A stretch of DNA of 53,023 bases, taken from positions 1 through 53,023 of the forward strand of contig JAATGJ010000187.1 of the NCBI GenBank assembly GCA_015654695.1, read 5' to 3'. Of this stretch, positions 8,507 through 15,986 are shown piece by piece. This DNA is from Chitinophagales bacterium. GTDB lineage: Bacteria; Bacteroidota; Bacteroidia; Chitinophagales; Chitinophagaceae. The notes under the pieces are model-generated. The model saw only the letters and a list, made by a program, of their open reading frames with translations, was not told the origin of the DNA and did not search any database. The number at the start of each line of letters is the position of its first letter. The first letter of the stretch is position 1. The translations under genes were made by a program, and so were the position numbers.

Positions 8507-9562
8507 ATGAAAAAAATACTTCTGTTTATTATTTCCTGTTCCCTCGTTTTGTTTTCGTTTTCTCAACATCTGGCCATCTGGTCAAAGGAGAAGGCCAATA
8601 CATGGTACAGTCAGCAAGGTTGGTTGGTGGGTAGCAATTTTTTACCCAGCACCGCTATCAATCAGTTAGAAATGTGGCAGGCTGACACTTTTGATACAGC
8701 TACCATTAATAAAGAGCTTGGCTGGGCGCAGGATATCGGCATGAATGTAATGAGGGTCTATCTTCATGATATTGCCTGGCAGGCGGATAAAAGCGGGTTC
8801 AAAAAAAGGATGAATGAGTTTTTATCTATTGCAGCCAAACACAGGATTAAAATCCTTTTTACCATTTTTGATGATTGCTGGAACCCGGATGCTAAAGCCG
8901 GGAAGCAGCCAGACCCAAAACCGGGTGTACATAACTCGGGCTGGGTTCGCAGTCCCAATATGGCCGTGCATAATGATTCAACAAAATGGGATTACCTGGA
9001 ACATTATGTAAAAGATATCCTTACCAGTTTTAAGAATGACCAACGCATCCTGATGTGGGATCTTTACAACGAACCCGGGAACAGCGGTTATAATCTTACG
9101 TCAATGCCCTTACTGAAAAAAATATTTCAATGGGCATGGACTATCCGGCCTTCCCAGCCGCTAACCTGCGCTACCTGGTATGATAATAAAGCATTGAATG
9201 AGTTTCAGCTTGCCAGTTCGGATGTCATCACTATTCATAATTACAACGATTCGGCTAACCTTGAAAAAGAATTGCAGGAGAAACTGAAACTTGGGCGCCC
9301 TGTTATCTGCAGTGAATACATGGCAAGAACCCGCAACAGCCGGTTTGAAACTCATTTGCCTGTTTTCAAAAAATACAATGCAGGCGCTATCAACTGGGGA
9401 TTTGTGTCAGGAAAAAGCAATACTATTTATCAATGGGATACACCCATACCTGACGGTTCAGAACCGAAACTATGGTTCCATGATATTTTCCGGAAAGACG
9501 GGACGCCATTCGACAAAAATGAAATTGATGTCATCAGGCAATTGACAAAAAGGAACAGGTAA
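8507..9562 (+). CDS. Exported glycoside hydrolase, cellulase (GH5-like) family
   Basis: A 351-residue protein with a signal peptide (MKKILLFIISCSLVLFSFS, cleavage about residue 19) and a GH5-like TIM barrel. The acid/base is Glu189 in DLYNEPGN and the nucleophile Glu270 in ICSEYMAR, with Trp297 in a GAINWGFV strand, the usual aromatic after the nucleophile. Similar proteins are annotated as 1,4-beta-xylanase or cellulase-like, but the sugar specificity cannot be read. It lies between the epimerase and the D-hydroxyproline dehydrogenase, and the next ATG follows its stop by one base, so co-expression is likely. A role on hydroxyproline-rich plant glycoproteins is a hypothesis. Confidence 0.8.
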   Translation: MKKILLFIISCSLVLFSFSQHLAIWSKEKANTWYSQQGWLVGSNFLPSTAINQLEMWQADTFDTATINKELGWAQDIGMNVMRVYLHDIAWQADKSGFKKRMNEFLSIAAKHRIKILFTIFDDCWNPDAKAGKQPDPKPGVHNSGWVRSPNMAVHNDSTKWDYLEHYVKDILTSFKNDQRILMWDLYNEPGNSGYNLTSMPLLKKIFQWAWTIRPSQPLTCATWYDNKALNEFQLASSDVITIHNYNDSANLEKELQEKLKLGRPVICSEYMARTRNSRFETHLPVFKKYNAGAINWGFVSGKSNTIYQWDTPIPDGSEPKLWFHDIFRKDGTPFDKNEIDVIRQLTKRNR

Positions 9563-9563
9563 T

Positions 9564-10808
9564 ATGAAAGTAACGATCATAGGTGGCGGTGTCATCGGTT
9601 TATGCACCGCTTATTATTTACGAAAGGCAGGTTATGAAGTAACAGTTATTGACCGTAATGATATTACCACCGGGTGTTCCTTTGGCAATATGGGTTATAT
9701 CTCTCCCAGTCATTTTATTCCTTTGGCTACGCCGGGTATCATCAGGCAGGGATTAAAATGGATGATGAGTTCTTCCAGCCCTTTTTATATCAAACCAAGA
9801 TTAAATCTTGATCTGATCCGCTGGGGGATGACCTTTCGGAATTCTGCTACAAAAAAACATGTAGAAGAAAGCGCCCCGCATCTGAATAATTTATTGCAAT
9901 TGAGCCGGGAGCTGATGAATGATTTTAAAAGGGCTTTACCGGAATCATTCAGTATGATCGAGAAAGGATGCTGGATGCTGTATAAAACGGAAAAGACAGG
10001 TGAACATGAAAAACATTTGGCGGAACAGGCCCATGCGTTTGGGTTGAAAACTATTATGTGCTCTCCGCAGCAGGTGCAGGAATATGAAACAGAAGTGGAA
10101 GTAAATGTAGCAGGTGGTATATTGTACCTGGACGATTGCCATATTGATACGGCAAAGTTCATGCGGATATTGTATAGTTATTTACAAAAGGAAGGAATAA
10201 AATTCTGGGTGAATACGGAAGTGACCGGGTTTGAAAAAAGTAATGGCAGGGTTACGGGGATCATTACAGATAAAGCAGAACTCCCTTGTGATGAACTGAT
10301 CATTGCCAATGGATCGTGGCTGGGTAATATCTCCAAACTATTAGGCATAAAAATGCTGATGCAGCCGGGTAAGGGGTATAGCGTAGTATATAATGATCTT
10401 GAAAAAAACCTGCAATACCCTTCCATACTTGTTGATGACAGGACTGCCACTACCCCGATTGACCGCTGGTTGCGCATCGGCGGTACCATGGAACTGAGCG
10501 GGCATAATGATAATATATTACCAAAAAGAGTGGAGGCGATTTACAACGCCTTTAAAAAATATTACCCGGCTATGAATATCCCTGCACCCGATATCAATAA
10601 AGCATGGTTGGGTTACCGCCCGGTAACACCGGATGGTATGCCTTATATTGGCCGGCACAGCAAATACAGCAACCTTCTCTATGCAGGAGGACATGCTATG
10701 CTGGGCGTAAGCGCCGCAGCCGGAACGGGCCGGTTGATGGAAGAGATCATCAGCCATAAACCACCGGCTATTCCACTCGGGGCTTTCAGGCCCGACAGGT
10801 TTGGTTGA
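9564..10808 (+). CDS. FAD-dependent D-amino-acid dehydrogenase, probable D-hydroxyproline dehydrogenase
   Basis: A 414-residue DadA-like oxidoreductase of the DAO superfamily. The N-terminal Rossmann motif GGGVIG (7-12) and an acidic end of the second strand near residue 30 bind FAD. The C-terminal GYRPVTPDGMPYIG and GGHAMLGVSAAAGTG segments close the flavin site. In the hydroxyproline pathway a single-chain FAD enzyme oxidises cis-4-hydroxy-D-proline to pyrroline-4-hydroxy-2-carboxylate, the substrate of the deaminase at 1716. Electrons probably go to the quinone pool, as for DadA, since no electron-transfer subunits are nearby. It begins one base after the glycoside hydrolase stop. A general D-amino-acid dehydrogenase is the alternative. 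Confidence 0.85.
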   Translation: MKVTIIGGGVIGLCTAYYLRKAGYEVTVIDRNDITTGCSFGNMGYISPSHFIPLATPGIIRQGLKWMMSSSSPFYIKPRLNLDLIRWGMTFRNSATKKHVEESAPHLNNLLQLSRELMNDFKRALPESFSMIEKGCWMLYKTEKTGEHEKHLAEQAHAFGLKTIMCSPQQVQEYETEVEVNVAGGILYLDDCHIDTAKFMRILYSYLQKEGIKFWVNTEVTGFEKSNGRVTGIITDKAELPCDELIIANGSWLGNISKLLGIKMLMQPGKGYSVVYNDLEKNLQYPSILVDDRTATTPIDRWLRIGGTMELSGHNDNILPKRVEAIYNAFKKYYPAMNIPAPDINKAWLGYRPVTPDGMPYIGRHSKYSNLLYAGGHAMLGVSAAAGTGRLMEEIISHKPPAIPLGAFRPDRFG

Positions 10809-10817
10809 TAACTGAAC

Positions 10818-10847
10818 TTTGGATATAATCAGCAGTTAGTATCTTTA
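10818..10847 (+). promoter_or_regulatory. Promoter of the SMP-30-like gene
   Basis: TTTG at 10818-10821 and TATCTTTA at 10840-10847, 18 bases apart, match the -33/-7 pattern of Bacteroidota with one mismatch in the -7 box. The ATG at 10863 follows 15 bases later. This suggests separate transcription from the dehydrogenase upstream. Confidence 0.5.
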
Positions 10848-10862
10848 TCAAAATCATTTCAA

Positions 10863-11696
10863 ATGAAAAAGCTTGTCTTTCTTTTCGTATTATCAGTATG
10901 TTTTTTGACAATATCGTATGCCCAGCAACACCAGTTGATAAAAAAATGGGAAACCGATACGATATTAAAAGTGCCTGAATCAGTTTTGTTTGATGCAAAT
11001 AACAAAGTCCTGTATGTCGCCAATATTGATGGCACAGAACCCTGGGGTAAGGATGGAAAAGGATCTGTTGGTAAAGTAGGAATGGATGGTAAAATAATTA
11101 AAGTGGACTGGGTGGCCGGTTTGAATGCGCCGAAGGGTATGGGTCTTTATAAAGGAAAATTATATGTAGCCGATCTGGAGAACCTGGTGGTAATTGATAT
11201 TGCAAAAGGAAGTATTGAAAAAACGATCGCCGTGGAAAATGCACAGGGCCTGAATGATGTGACGATTGACAAGAACGGTGTCATATATGTTTCGGATTCA
11301 AAGGCAAAAAAATTATTTCGTGTGGAGAATGGGAAGGCTGAATTATTTCTTGACAGCCTGAAAGGGCCAAACGGCGTACTGATGCGGGGTGATGATTTTT
11401 ATATACTGGACGCAGGAGGTATGTATAAAGTAGAAAAAGATAAATCGCTGACCAAAATAACGGATGGCATGGAAGGCGGTACGGATGGTATTGAAAATGT
11501 TACCGGCAATGATTTTATTATTTCCTGCTGGGCAGGGGCGGTGTGGTATGTAAATGCTGACGGAACAAAACAGCTCTTGCTGGATACTAGGGCGGAAAAA
11601 AAGAATACGGCAGATATTGGTTTTGATGCAAAAACGAAAATAGTATATGTTCCTACTTTCTGGAAAAATTCAGTAGTGGCTTACGAGGTAAAGTAA
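10863..11696 (+). CDS. Exported SMP-30/gluconolactonase-like beta-propeller protein
   Basis: A 277-residue protein with a clear signal peptide (cleavage after SYA, about residue 20) and repeated propeller blades of the type LYVADLENLVVIDI, VIYVSDSKAKKLFRV and DDFYILDAGGMYKV. It resembles the SMP-30/NHL group, whose enzymatic members are calcium-dependent lactonases; many exported relatives have no known reaction. Its own promoter candidate lies just upstream. It follows the D-hydroxyproline dehydrogenase on the same strand, but no pathway step requires a lactonase, so its role there is open. Fold confident, function not. Confidence 0.7.
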   Translation: MKKLVFLFVLSVCFLTISYAQQHQLIKKWETDTILKVPESVLFDANNKVLYVANIDGTEPWGKDGKGSVGKVGMDGKIIKVDWVAGLNAPKGMGLYKGKLYVADLENLVVIDIAKGSIEKTIAVENAQGLNDVTIDKNGVIYVSDSKAKKLFRVENGKAELFLDSLKGPNGVLMRGDDFYILDAGGMYKVEKDKSLTKITDGMEGGTDGIENVTGNDFIISCWAGAVWYVNADGTKQLLLDTRAEKKNTADIGFDAKTKIVYVPTFWKNSVVAYEVK

Positions 11697-11753
11697 CGTT
11701 AATTTTAAAGGACGAATTTTCACGCAACACAACTGTGTTTATTTTTACTGCTT

Positions 11754-13352
11754 ATGAATTGTACAGCTTTACGAATACCTTACCGGCAGGCAGGAACTTT
11801 TTCAAAGATCGTCACTGACTATATTGATCAGGCGGATGCGCTGAAGTCTTTCTATAAGTATCCTCCATCACTTAATGGTATTCAAAAGGCAATTGAGGAA
11901 AGAAAAAGTTTTCCTGCCGGCAGGGAGGTGCTGGTAACGGAACTGAAAAAGCAATACGGTGATCTTTTACAGGGAAAACCGGCTCAGAACATTGATGCTT
12001 TATTGTCACCGGGTACTTTCACCGTAACCACCGCTCACCAGCCTAATATTTTAACCGGGCCTTTATATTTTATTTACAAGATCCTTCACGCAATAAAGCT
12101 GGCCGAACACCTGAAAGCCTCTTTGCCTCAATACAATTTTGTTCCTGTTTACTATATGGGTTCTGAAGATGCTGACCTGGATGAACTTGGGCATATCCAT
12201 CTCAATGGTAAAAAACTGAAATGGGAAACCATACAGACCGGGGCAGTAGGGAGGATGATTATAGATAAAGAATTTCTTCGTTTGGTTGATGCTGCTGAAG
12301 GTCAGATAGGCGTCATGCCCTTTGGAAAAGATATTATTGACCTTGTAAAAGTTTTTTATAAAAAAGGAAACCGTATACAGGATGCTACTTTTCAGTTTGT
12401 ACATGCTTTATTTGCTGAATACGGGTTGGTTGTTCTGATCCCCGATAACGCTGCGCTGAAGAAGCAGGCTATCTCCGTATTTAAAGATGACTTGTTGCAT
12501 CAAACACCTTCGGAGCTTGTTGGTAAAACAATTGAGAAAATAGATGAAGCTGGTTATAAAGTGCAGGCGAACCCGAGAGAGATCAATTTATTTTATTTAA
12601 AAGACGGGGTGAGAGAAAGAATTGAGAAGGTGAATAGTGAATGGAGAGCGGTGAATGGGAAGGAGCGGTTTACTGAAACGGAGTTACTTAAAGAATTGAA
12701 TGAGCATCCGGAAAGGTTTAGTCCGAATGTTATTCTCCGTGGGATATTCCAGGAGACAATTTTACCCAACATAGCTTTTATCGGCGGGGGAGGAGAGTTG
12801 GCCTACTGGTTGCAGTATGGCGGCCTGTTTGCACATTATAAAGTCCCGTTTCCTGTGCTGGTATTGCGCAATTCATTTTTAGTTATTGAAAAGAGCTGGC
12901 AGCAAAAAATAAATAAGCTTGGTTTCACTGCTGAGGATTTCTTTTTACCCGAAGAGAAGCTCCTGGGTAAACTCGTTGCACGGGAAAGTAAGAATGTAAC
13001 AAAGCTTAACGGTTCGCTGACGCAGGTAGAAAAGCTATATGAATTATTAAAGAAACAGGCAGGGCAGGTGGACACTTCTCTGACGAATCATGTAGAAGCG
13101 TTAAAAACAAAAGCTGTTTATCGTTTGCAGGAACTGGAAAAGAAAATGCTGCGGGCGGAAAAAAGAAAATTCACTGACCAGCAGCGGCAGATACATACCG
13201 TCAAATCCCGGTTATTCCCCGGCAATGGCCTGCAGGAACGGTATGATAACATCCTGTATTATTACGCTATATGGGGAAAGGAGTTTATCCAGAAACTCTA
13301 TGAAGATTCATTGGCGCTGGAACAGGAATTTGTGATTTTATCGGAAAAGTGA
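11754..13352 (+). CDS. bshC: Bacillithiol synthase, cysteine-adding enzyme
   Basis: A 532-residue BshC, the enzyme that joins cysteine to glucosaminyl-malate in the last step of bacillithiol synthesis. The opening (RIPYRQAGTFSKIVTDYI), the nucleotide-binding-like segment TTAHQPNILTGPLYFIYK near residues 90-107, YYMGSEDADLDELGH, and a C-terminal coiled coil (KTKAVYRLQELEKKMLRAEK) fit the family at normal length. bshB1 and a YfiT-type transferase lie in the same window, 33 and 20 kb away, but bshA does not. The coding sequence carries three repeat-like segments (see findings) without loss of frame. Its stop is directly followed by the end of the CBS gene on the other strand. Confidence 0.93.
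   Translation: MNCTALRIPYRQAGTFSKIVTDYIDQADALKSFYKYPPSLNGIQKAIEERKSFPAGREVLVTELKKQYGDLLQGKPAQNIDALLSPGTFTVTTAHQPNILTGPLYFIYKILHAIKLAEHLKASLPQYNFVPVYYMGSEDADLDELGHIHLNGKKLKWETIQTGAVGRMIIDKEFLRLVDAAEGQIGVMPFGKDIIDLVKVFYKKGNRIQDATFQFVHALFAEYGLVVLIPDNAALKKQAISVFKDDLLHQTPSELVGKTIEKIDEAGYKVQANPREINLFYLKDGVRERIEKVNSEWRAVNGKERFTETELLKELNEHPERFSPNVILRGIFQETILPNIAFIGGGGELAYWLQYGGLFAHYKVPFPVLVLRNSFLVIEKSWQQKINKLGFTAEDFFLPEEKLLGKLVARESKNVTKLNGSLTQVEKLYELLKKQAGQVDTSLTNHVEALKTKAVYRLQELEKKMLRAEKRKFTDQQRQIHTVKSRLFPGNGLQERYDNILYYYAIWGKEFIQKLYEDSLALEQEFVILSEK
12630..12659 (+). repeat. bshC: TGAATGG-type repeat read as protein inside bshC
   Basis: The text GTGAATAGTGAATGG followed by GCGGTGAATGGG matches the intergenic repeat at 8416-8445 closely, and here encodes part of a V-N-S-E-W-R-A-V-N-G segment. 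The frame is intact. Confidence 0.45.
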
Positions 13353-13781
13353 TCAGCTATGTATGTAATCATGCAGGTGACTGATCGTTTCTTTCTGCAT
13401 TAATATGGTTTCTTTTACCACATCGCTCATAGAAATAATTCCGCTCAATTTGTTGTTGTCAAAAACCGGCATATAGCGGATATTTCTGCTGGTCATCAGT
13501 TCCATACAATGTTCTATTGTATCGGAAGGTTTTACCGATGGCAAATCAATGGTCATAATATCAGCAACTGTTGTATCAGAGGAGTTTTTTCCCTTCAGGA
13601 TCACTTTACGGGAGTAATCTCTTTCCGTCATAATACCGAGATAACGGTCGTTTTCCATGATGACCACGGAACCGATATTCTTGTCGGCCATTATCTGCAG
13701 GGCCTGAGCTACGGGTGTGGCCGGCGAAACGGATGCAATATTAGACCCTTTACGGGTAAGTACAGTGGATACACTCCTCAT
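13353..13781 (-). CDS. CBS-domain pair protein
   Basis: A 142-residue protein made of two CBS domains and little else. The first (about 10-65) contains ADKNIGSVVIMENDRYLGIMTERDY and the second (about 75-135) MTSRNIRYMPVFDNNKLSGIISMSDV. Such stand-alone Bateman modules bind adenine nucleotides or similar ligands and usually act as regulators of partner proteins; no partner is adjacent. It converges on bshC with no gap. The name is secure, the biological role unknown. Confidence 0.88.
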   Translation of the reverse strand: MRSVSTVLTRKGSNIASVSPATPVAQALQIMADKNIGSVVIMENDRYLGIMTERDYSRKVILKGKNSSDTTVADIMTIDLPSVKPSDTIEHCMELMTSRNIRYMPVFDNNKLSGIISMSDVVKETILMQKETISHLHDYIHS

Positions 13782-13977
13782 AGTGGCAATGTTTTATAAA
13801 CTAAATTTACGGAAAAAGATCCAATTAAATAGATATACCTCCGACATCGTCTTTCAATGAAAGATAGTCCATTCGCCCGATTCCATGTGGTTGATAAACC
13901 TCCTTATTCTAAACGGATTAACTCATTGGTAAACTGGTAAACCGGGCAGTTTTGAGAACCTGCGATTCTAAAACCCT

Positions 13978-14502
13978 TTAAAAGTCCGTGATATCAAACC
14001 CATTCTCCCAGCCATCCTTCTTCATCTTCTTTACTTTTTCAATTACTTCCTTGCCCAGGGAGTTTTTGTAATCAGCTACTTTTTTCAACACATCTTTATC
14101 TGAAGACCCGATTATCTCAGCGGCTAAGATACCGGCATTCTTTGCGGCGTTTAAGGCGACAGTGGCAACGGGTACGCCATTGGGCATTTGTAAAATAGAA
14201 AGCACAGAATCCCATCCGTCAATTGAGTTGGATGATTTGACAGGAACACCAATTACAGGTAATGGCGTAATAGACGCGACCATACCCGGCAGATGAGCAG
14301 CGCCGCCAGCTCCGGCAATAATTACTTTTAATCCCCTGTCAGCTGCTTTTTGTGCATACTCTACCATACGAAGAGGAGTACGATGAGCGGATACTATTGT
14401 TACTTCATGGGAGATGCCAAATTGTTTGAGTATATCAGATGCAGCCTCCATGATGCTAAGGTCGCTGTCGCTTCCCATTATTATTCCAACCAAAGGATTC
14501 AT
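13978..14502 (-). CDS. purE: N5-carboxyaminoimidazole ribonucleotide mutase
   Basis: A class I PurE that converts N5-CAIR to CAIR in purine synthesis. The start is the ATG at 14502 ([15 protein letters not shown]), giving 174 residues. An ATG at 14604 would add 34 residues read from a repeat element and is rejected. The signatures GSDSDLSIM (10-18), SAHRTP with His40, and [12 protein letters not shown] with His70 are complete. Its usual partner purK lies 6 kb upstream on the same strand, separated by an RND efflux operon whose last gene (tolC) ends about 100 bases before this start. It may be read from that operon, since no strong -7 box is seen in the gap. Confidence 0.95.
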   Translation of the reverse strand: MNPLVGIIMGSDSDLSIMEAASDILKQFGISHEVTIVSAHRTPLRMVEYAQKAADRGLKVIIAGAGGAAHLPGMVASITPLPVIGVPVKSSNSIDGWDSVLSILQMPNGVPVATVALNAAKNAGILAAEIIGSSDKDVLKKVADYKNSLGKEVIEKVKKMKKDGWENGFDITDF

Positions 14503-14542
14503 GTAAGAAGTTTGTGGAGCAAAGAAACGGGAAAAAAGGGGT

Positions 14543-14602
14543 TCTCGCAAAGGCGCGGCGGCGCAAAGCTCAATTCGTTGCGTCTTTGCGGCGTTGCGTG
14601 AC
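14543..14602 (-). repeat. Palindromic interspersed element at the end of tolC
   Basis: An intergenic GC-rich element with mirrored CGCAAAG/CTTTGCG arms (CGCAAAGGCGCGGCGGCGC and CGTCTTTGCGGCGTTGCG). On the minus strand it begins two bases after the tolC stop. Similar in style to 7297-7378 and 28741-28822. It creates a spurious N-terminal extension of purE. Confidence 0.6.
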
Positions 14603-14604
14603 AA

Positions 14605-15954
14605 TTATTTTACCAGGTCACCTTTCAACCGCAGCAGTTCCGTCTCCGCGAGTTTTGTATTATACCTGGCCGAGATCAGGCGGTTGTATGCAATTTCAAG
14701 ACTATTCTGCGCTTCGCGTAATTGAATATAAGTAGAAGCGCCAAGCCGGTATGTTTCAAAGATGATGGTTACATTTTCTTTAGCCAGCAGGATATTCTCT
14801 TCTTCCAGTTGCAATGCTTTTTTCTGGGCTTCATAACCTTTGAAAGCATTGAGCACACTTAAATTGACCAGCGACCGTTGGTTTCCATATACCAATTGCT
14901 GGAACTGAATATCTAATTGCGCCTGTTTGATAAGACGCCTGGTAGTAAAATTGTTGAGAATAGGAATAGCAGCCGTAAAACCATAATTAAGACCTTTCGC
15001 CTGGCTAAACAAAGGTGAAAATGGATTGATCACCGTTTTATTATCTACCCTGCTGAAGTTGTAAGCTGAGTTAAAGGATACAACAGGGAAACGTTCCGCC
15101 CTGCGTTCCTTCAGGGAAAAATTAGCGATGTCAATATTCTTTTTGGCAATAAGCAGGGAGGGATTTGTTTTCTCCAGTTCATGCTGAAGATCACCCAGTG
15201 CCAGTTTTGTATCCAGGATGATAGAGTCACCTACTTCGTAGTTGGTGCCGCTGGCTACGTTCATTACCTGGTTCAACTGTTCCTTTAGCTGGGCAATAAG
15301 TGTTTGCTGGTTCAGTTGCGCCGCTTTCTGTGCATTCAGATCCACCTTGCTTTGCAGCACATCCGGTTTGGCACCCGTGCCTATATCTAATTTGTATTGC
15401 GCCAGCTTTACTCTTTCATTGTTGATGGACATCTGCTCTTCAACAGCCTTTAGCTGCTGCTTCTGGGGGATGATATCATAGTAGTTATTAATGACCGTTG
15501 CTACGGTGCTTACTACCTGGTTTTTGATACCCAATTCACCTAGCCTGATATACTCTGCCGCTTTATCCCGGGTAGCAAACATTTTTAACCCGTCAAATAA
15601 CGTCCAGTTAAGCGCAAGACCGGCCGCTATATTATTTGACTTTATGCCTTTACTCTCTCTCTTGCTGCCATCAGCTAATGTTTGTTTTTGTGCATTGTTG
15701 TTCCAGGTAGTTCCAAGATTGCCATTCAGTCTTGGGATAAAAACAGCATTACGAAAAGAATAGTCCAGCGCAGCCACTGCAGAATCGTTTTTGGAAAGTT
15801 GTATATCGTAGTTATTCTGTAAGGCTGTTGCGATAGCTTCTTCCAGCGTCAGCATTTTTTGTGCATGAAGGTTTGATGCAGTCAAAAGAAAAGCTGGGCA
15901 GAGAACAGAAAGTACAAGAGTGCCCTTCGTCAGGCTCCGGATAAACTTCAACAT
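14605..15954 (-). CDS. TolC-family outer membrane efflux protein
   Basis: A 449-residue outer membrane factor with an N-terminal signal peptide (cleavage near NLHA, about residue 31) and the two-fold OEP repeat: MLTLEEAIATALQNNYDIQLSK at the start of the first and long helices with alternating Q/L/A in each half (for example EEQMSINNERVKLAQYKLDIG). It would be the exit duct of the tripartite pump encoded by the two preceding genes on the strand. 32 bases separate it from the RND gene, so one transcript is likely. Substrate unknown. Confidence 0.9.
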   Translation of the reverse strand: MLKFIRSLTKGTLVLSVLCPAFLLTASNLHAQKMLTLEEAIATALQNNYDIQLSKNDSAVAALDYSFRNAVFIPRLNGNLGTTWNNNAQKQTLADGSKRESKGIKSNNIAAGLALNWTLFDGLKMFATRDKAAEYIRLGELGIKNQVVSTVATVINNYYDIIPQKQQLKAVEEQMSINNERVKLAQYKLDIGTGAKPDVLQSKVDLNAQKAAQLNQQTLIAQLKEQLNQVMNVASGTNYEVGDSIILDTKLALGDLQHELEKTNPSLLIAKKNIDIANFSLKERRAERFPVVSFNSAYNFSRVDNKTVINPFSPLFSQAKGLNYGFTAAIPILNNFTTRRLIKQAQLDIQFQQLVYGNQRSLVNLSVLNAFKGYEAQKKALQLEEENILLAKENVTIIFETYRLGASTYIQLREAQNSLEIAYNRLISARYNTKLAETELLRLKGDLVK

Positions 15955-15986
15955 AGCTGATCAGGGAGTTTAAGCTGGTTACAAAA

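Noticed and set aside
14503-14604. N-terminal extension of purE
   Set aside because: It is translated from a palindromic repeat; the conserved PurE start is at 14502.
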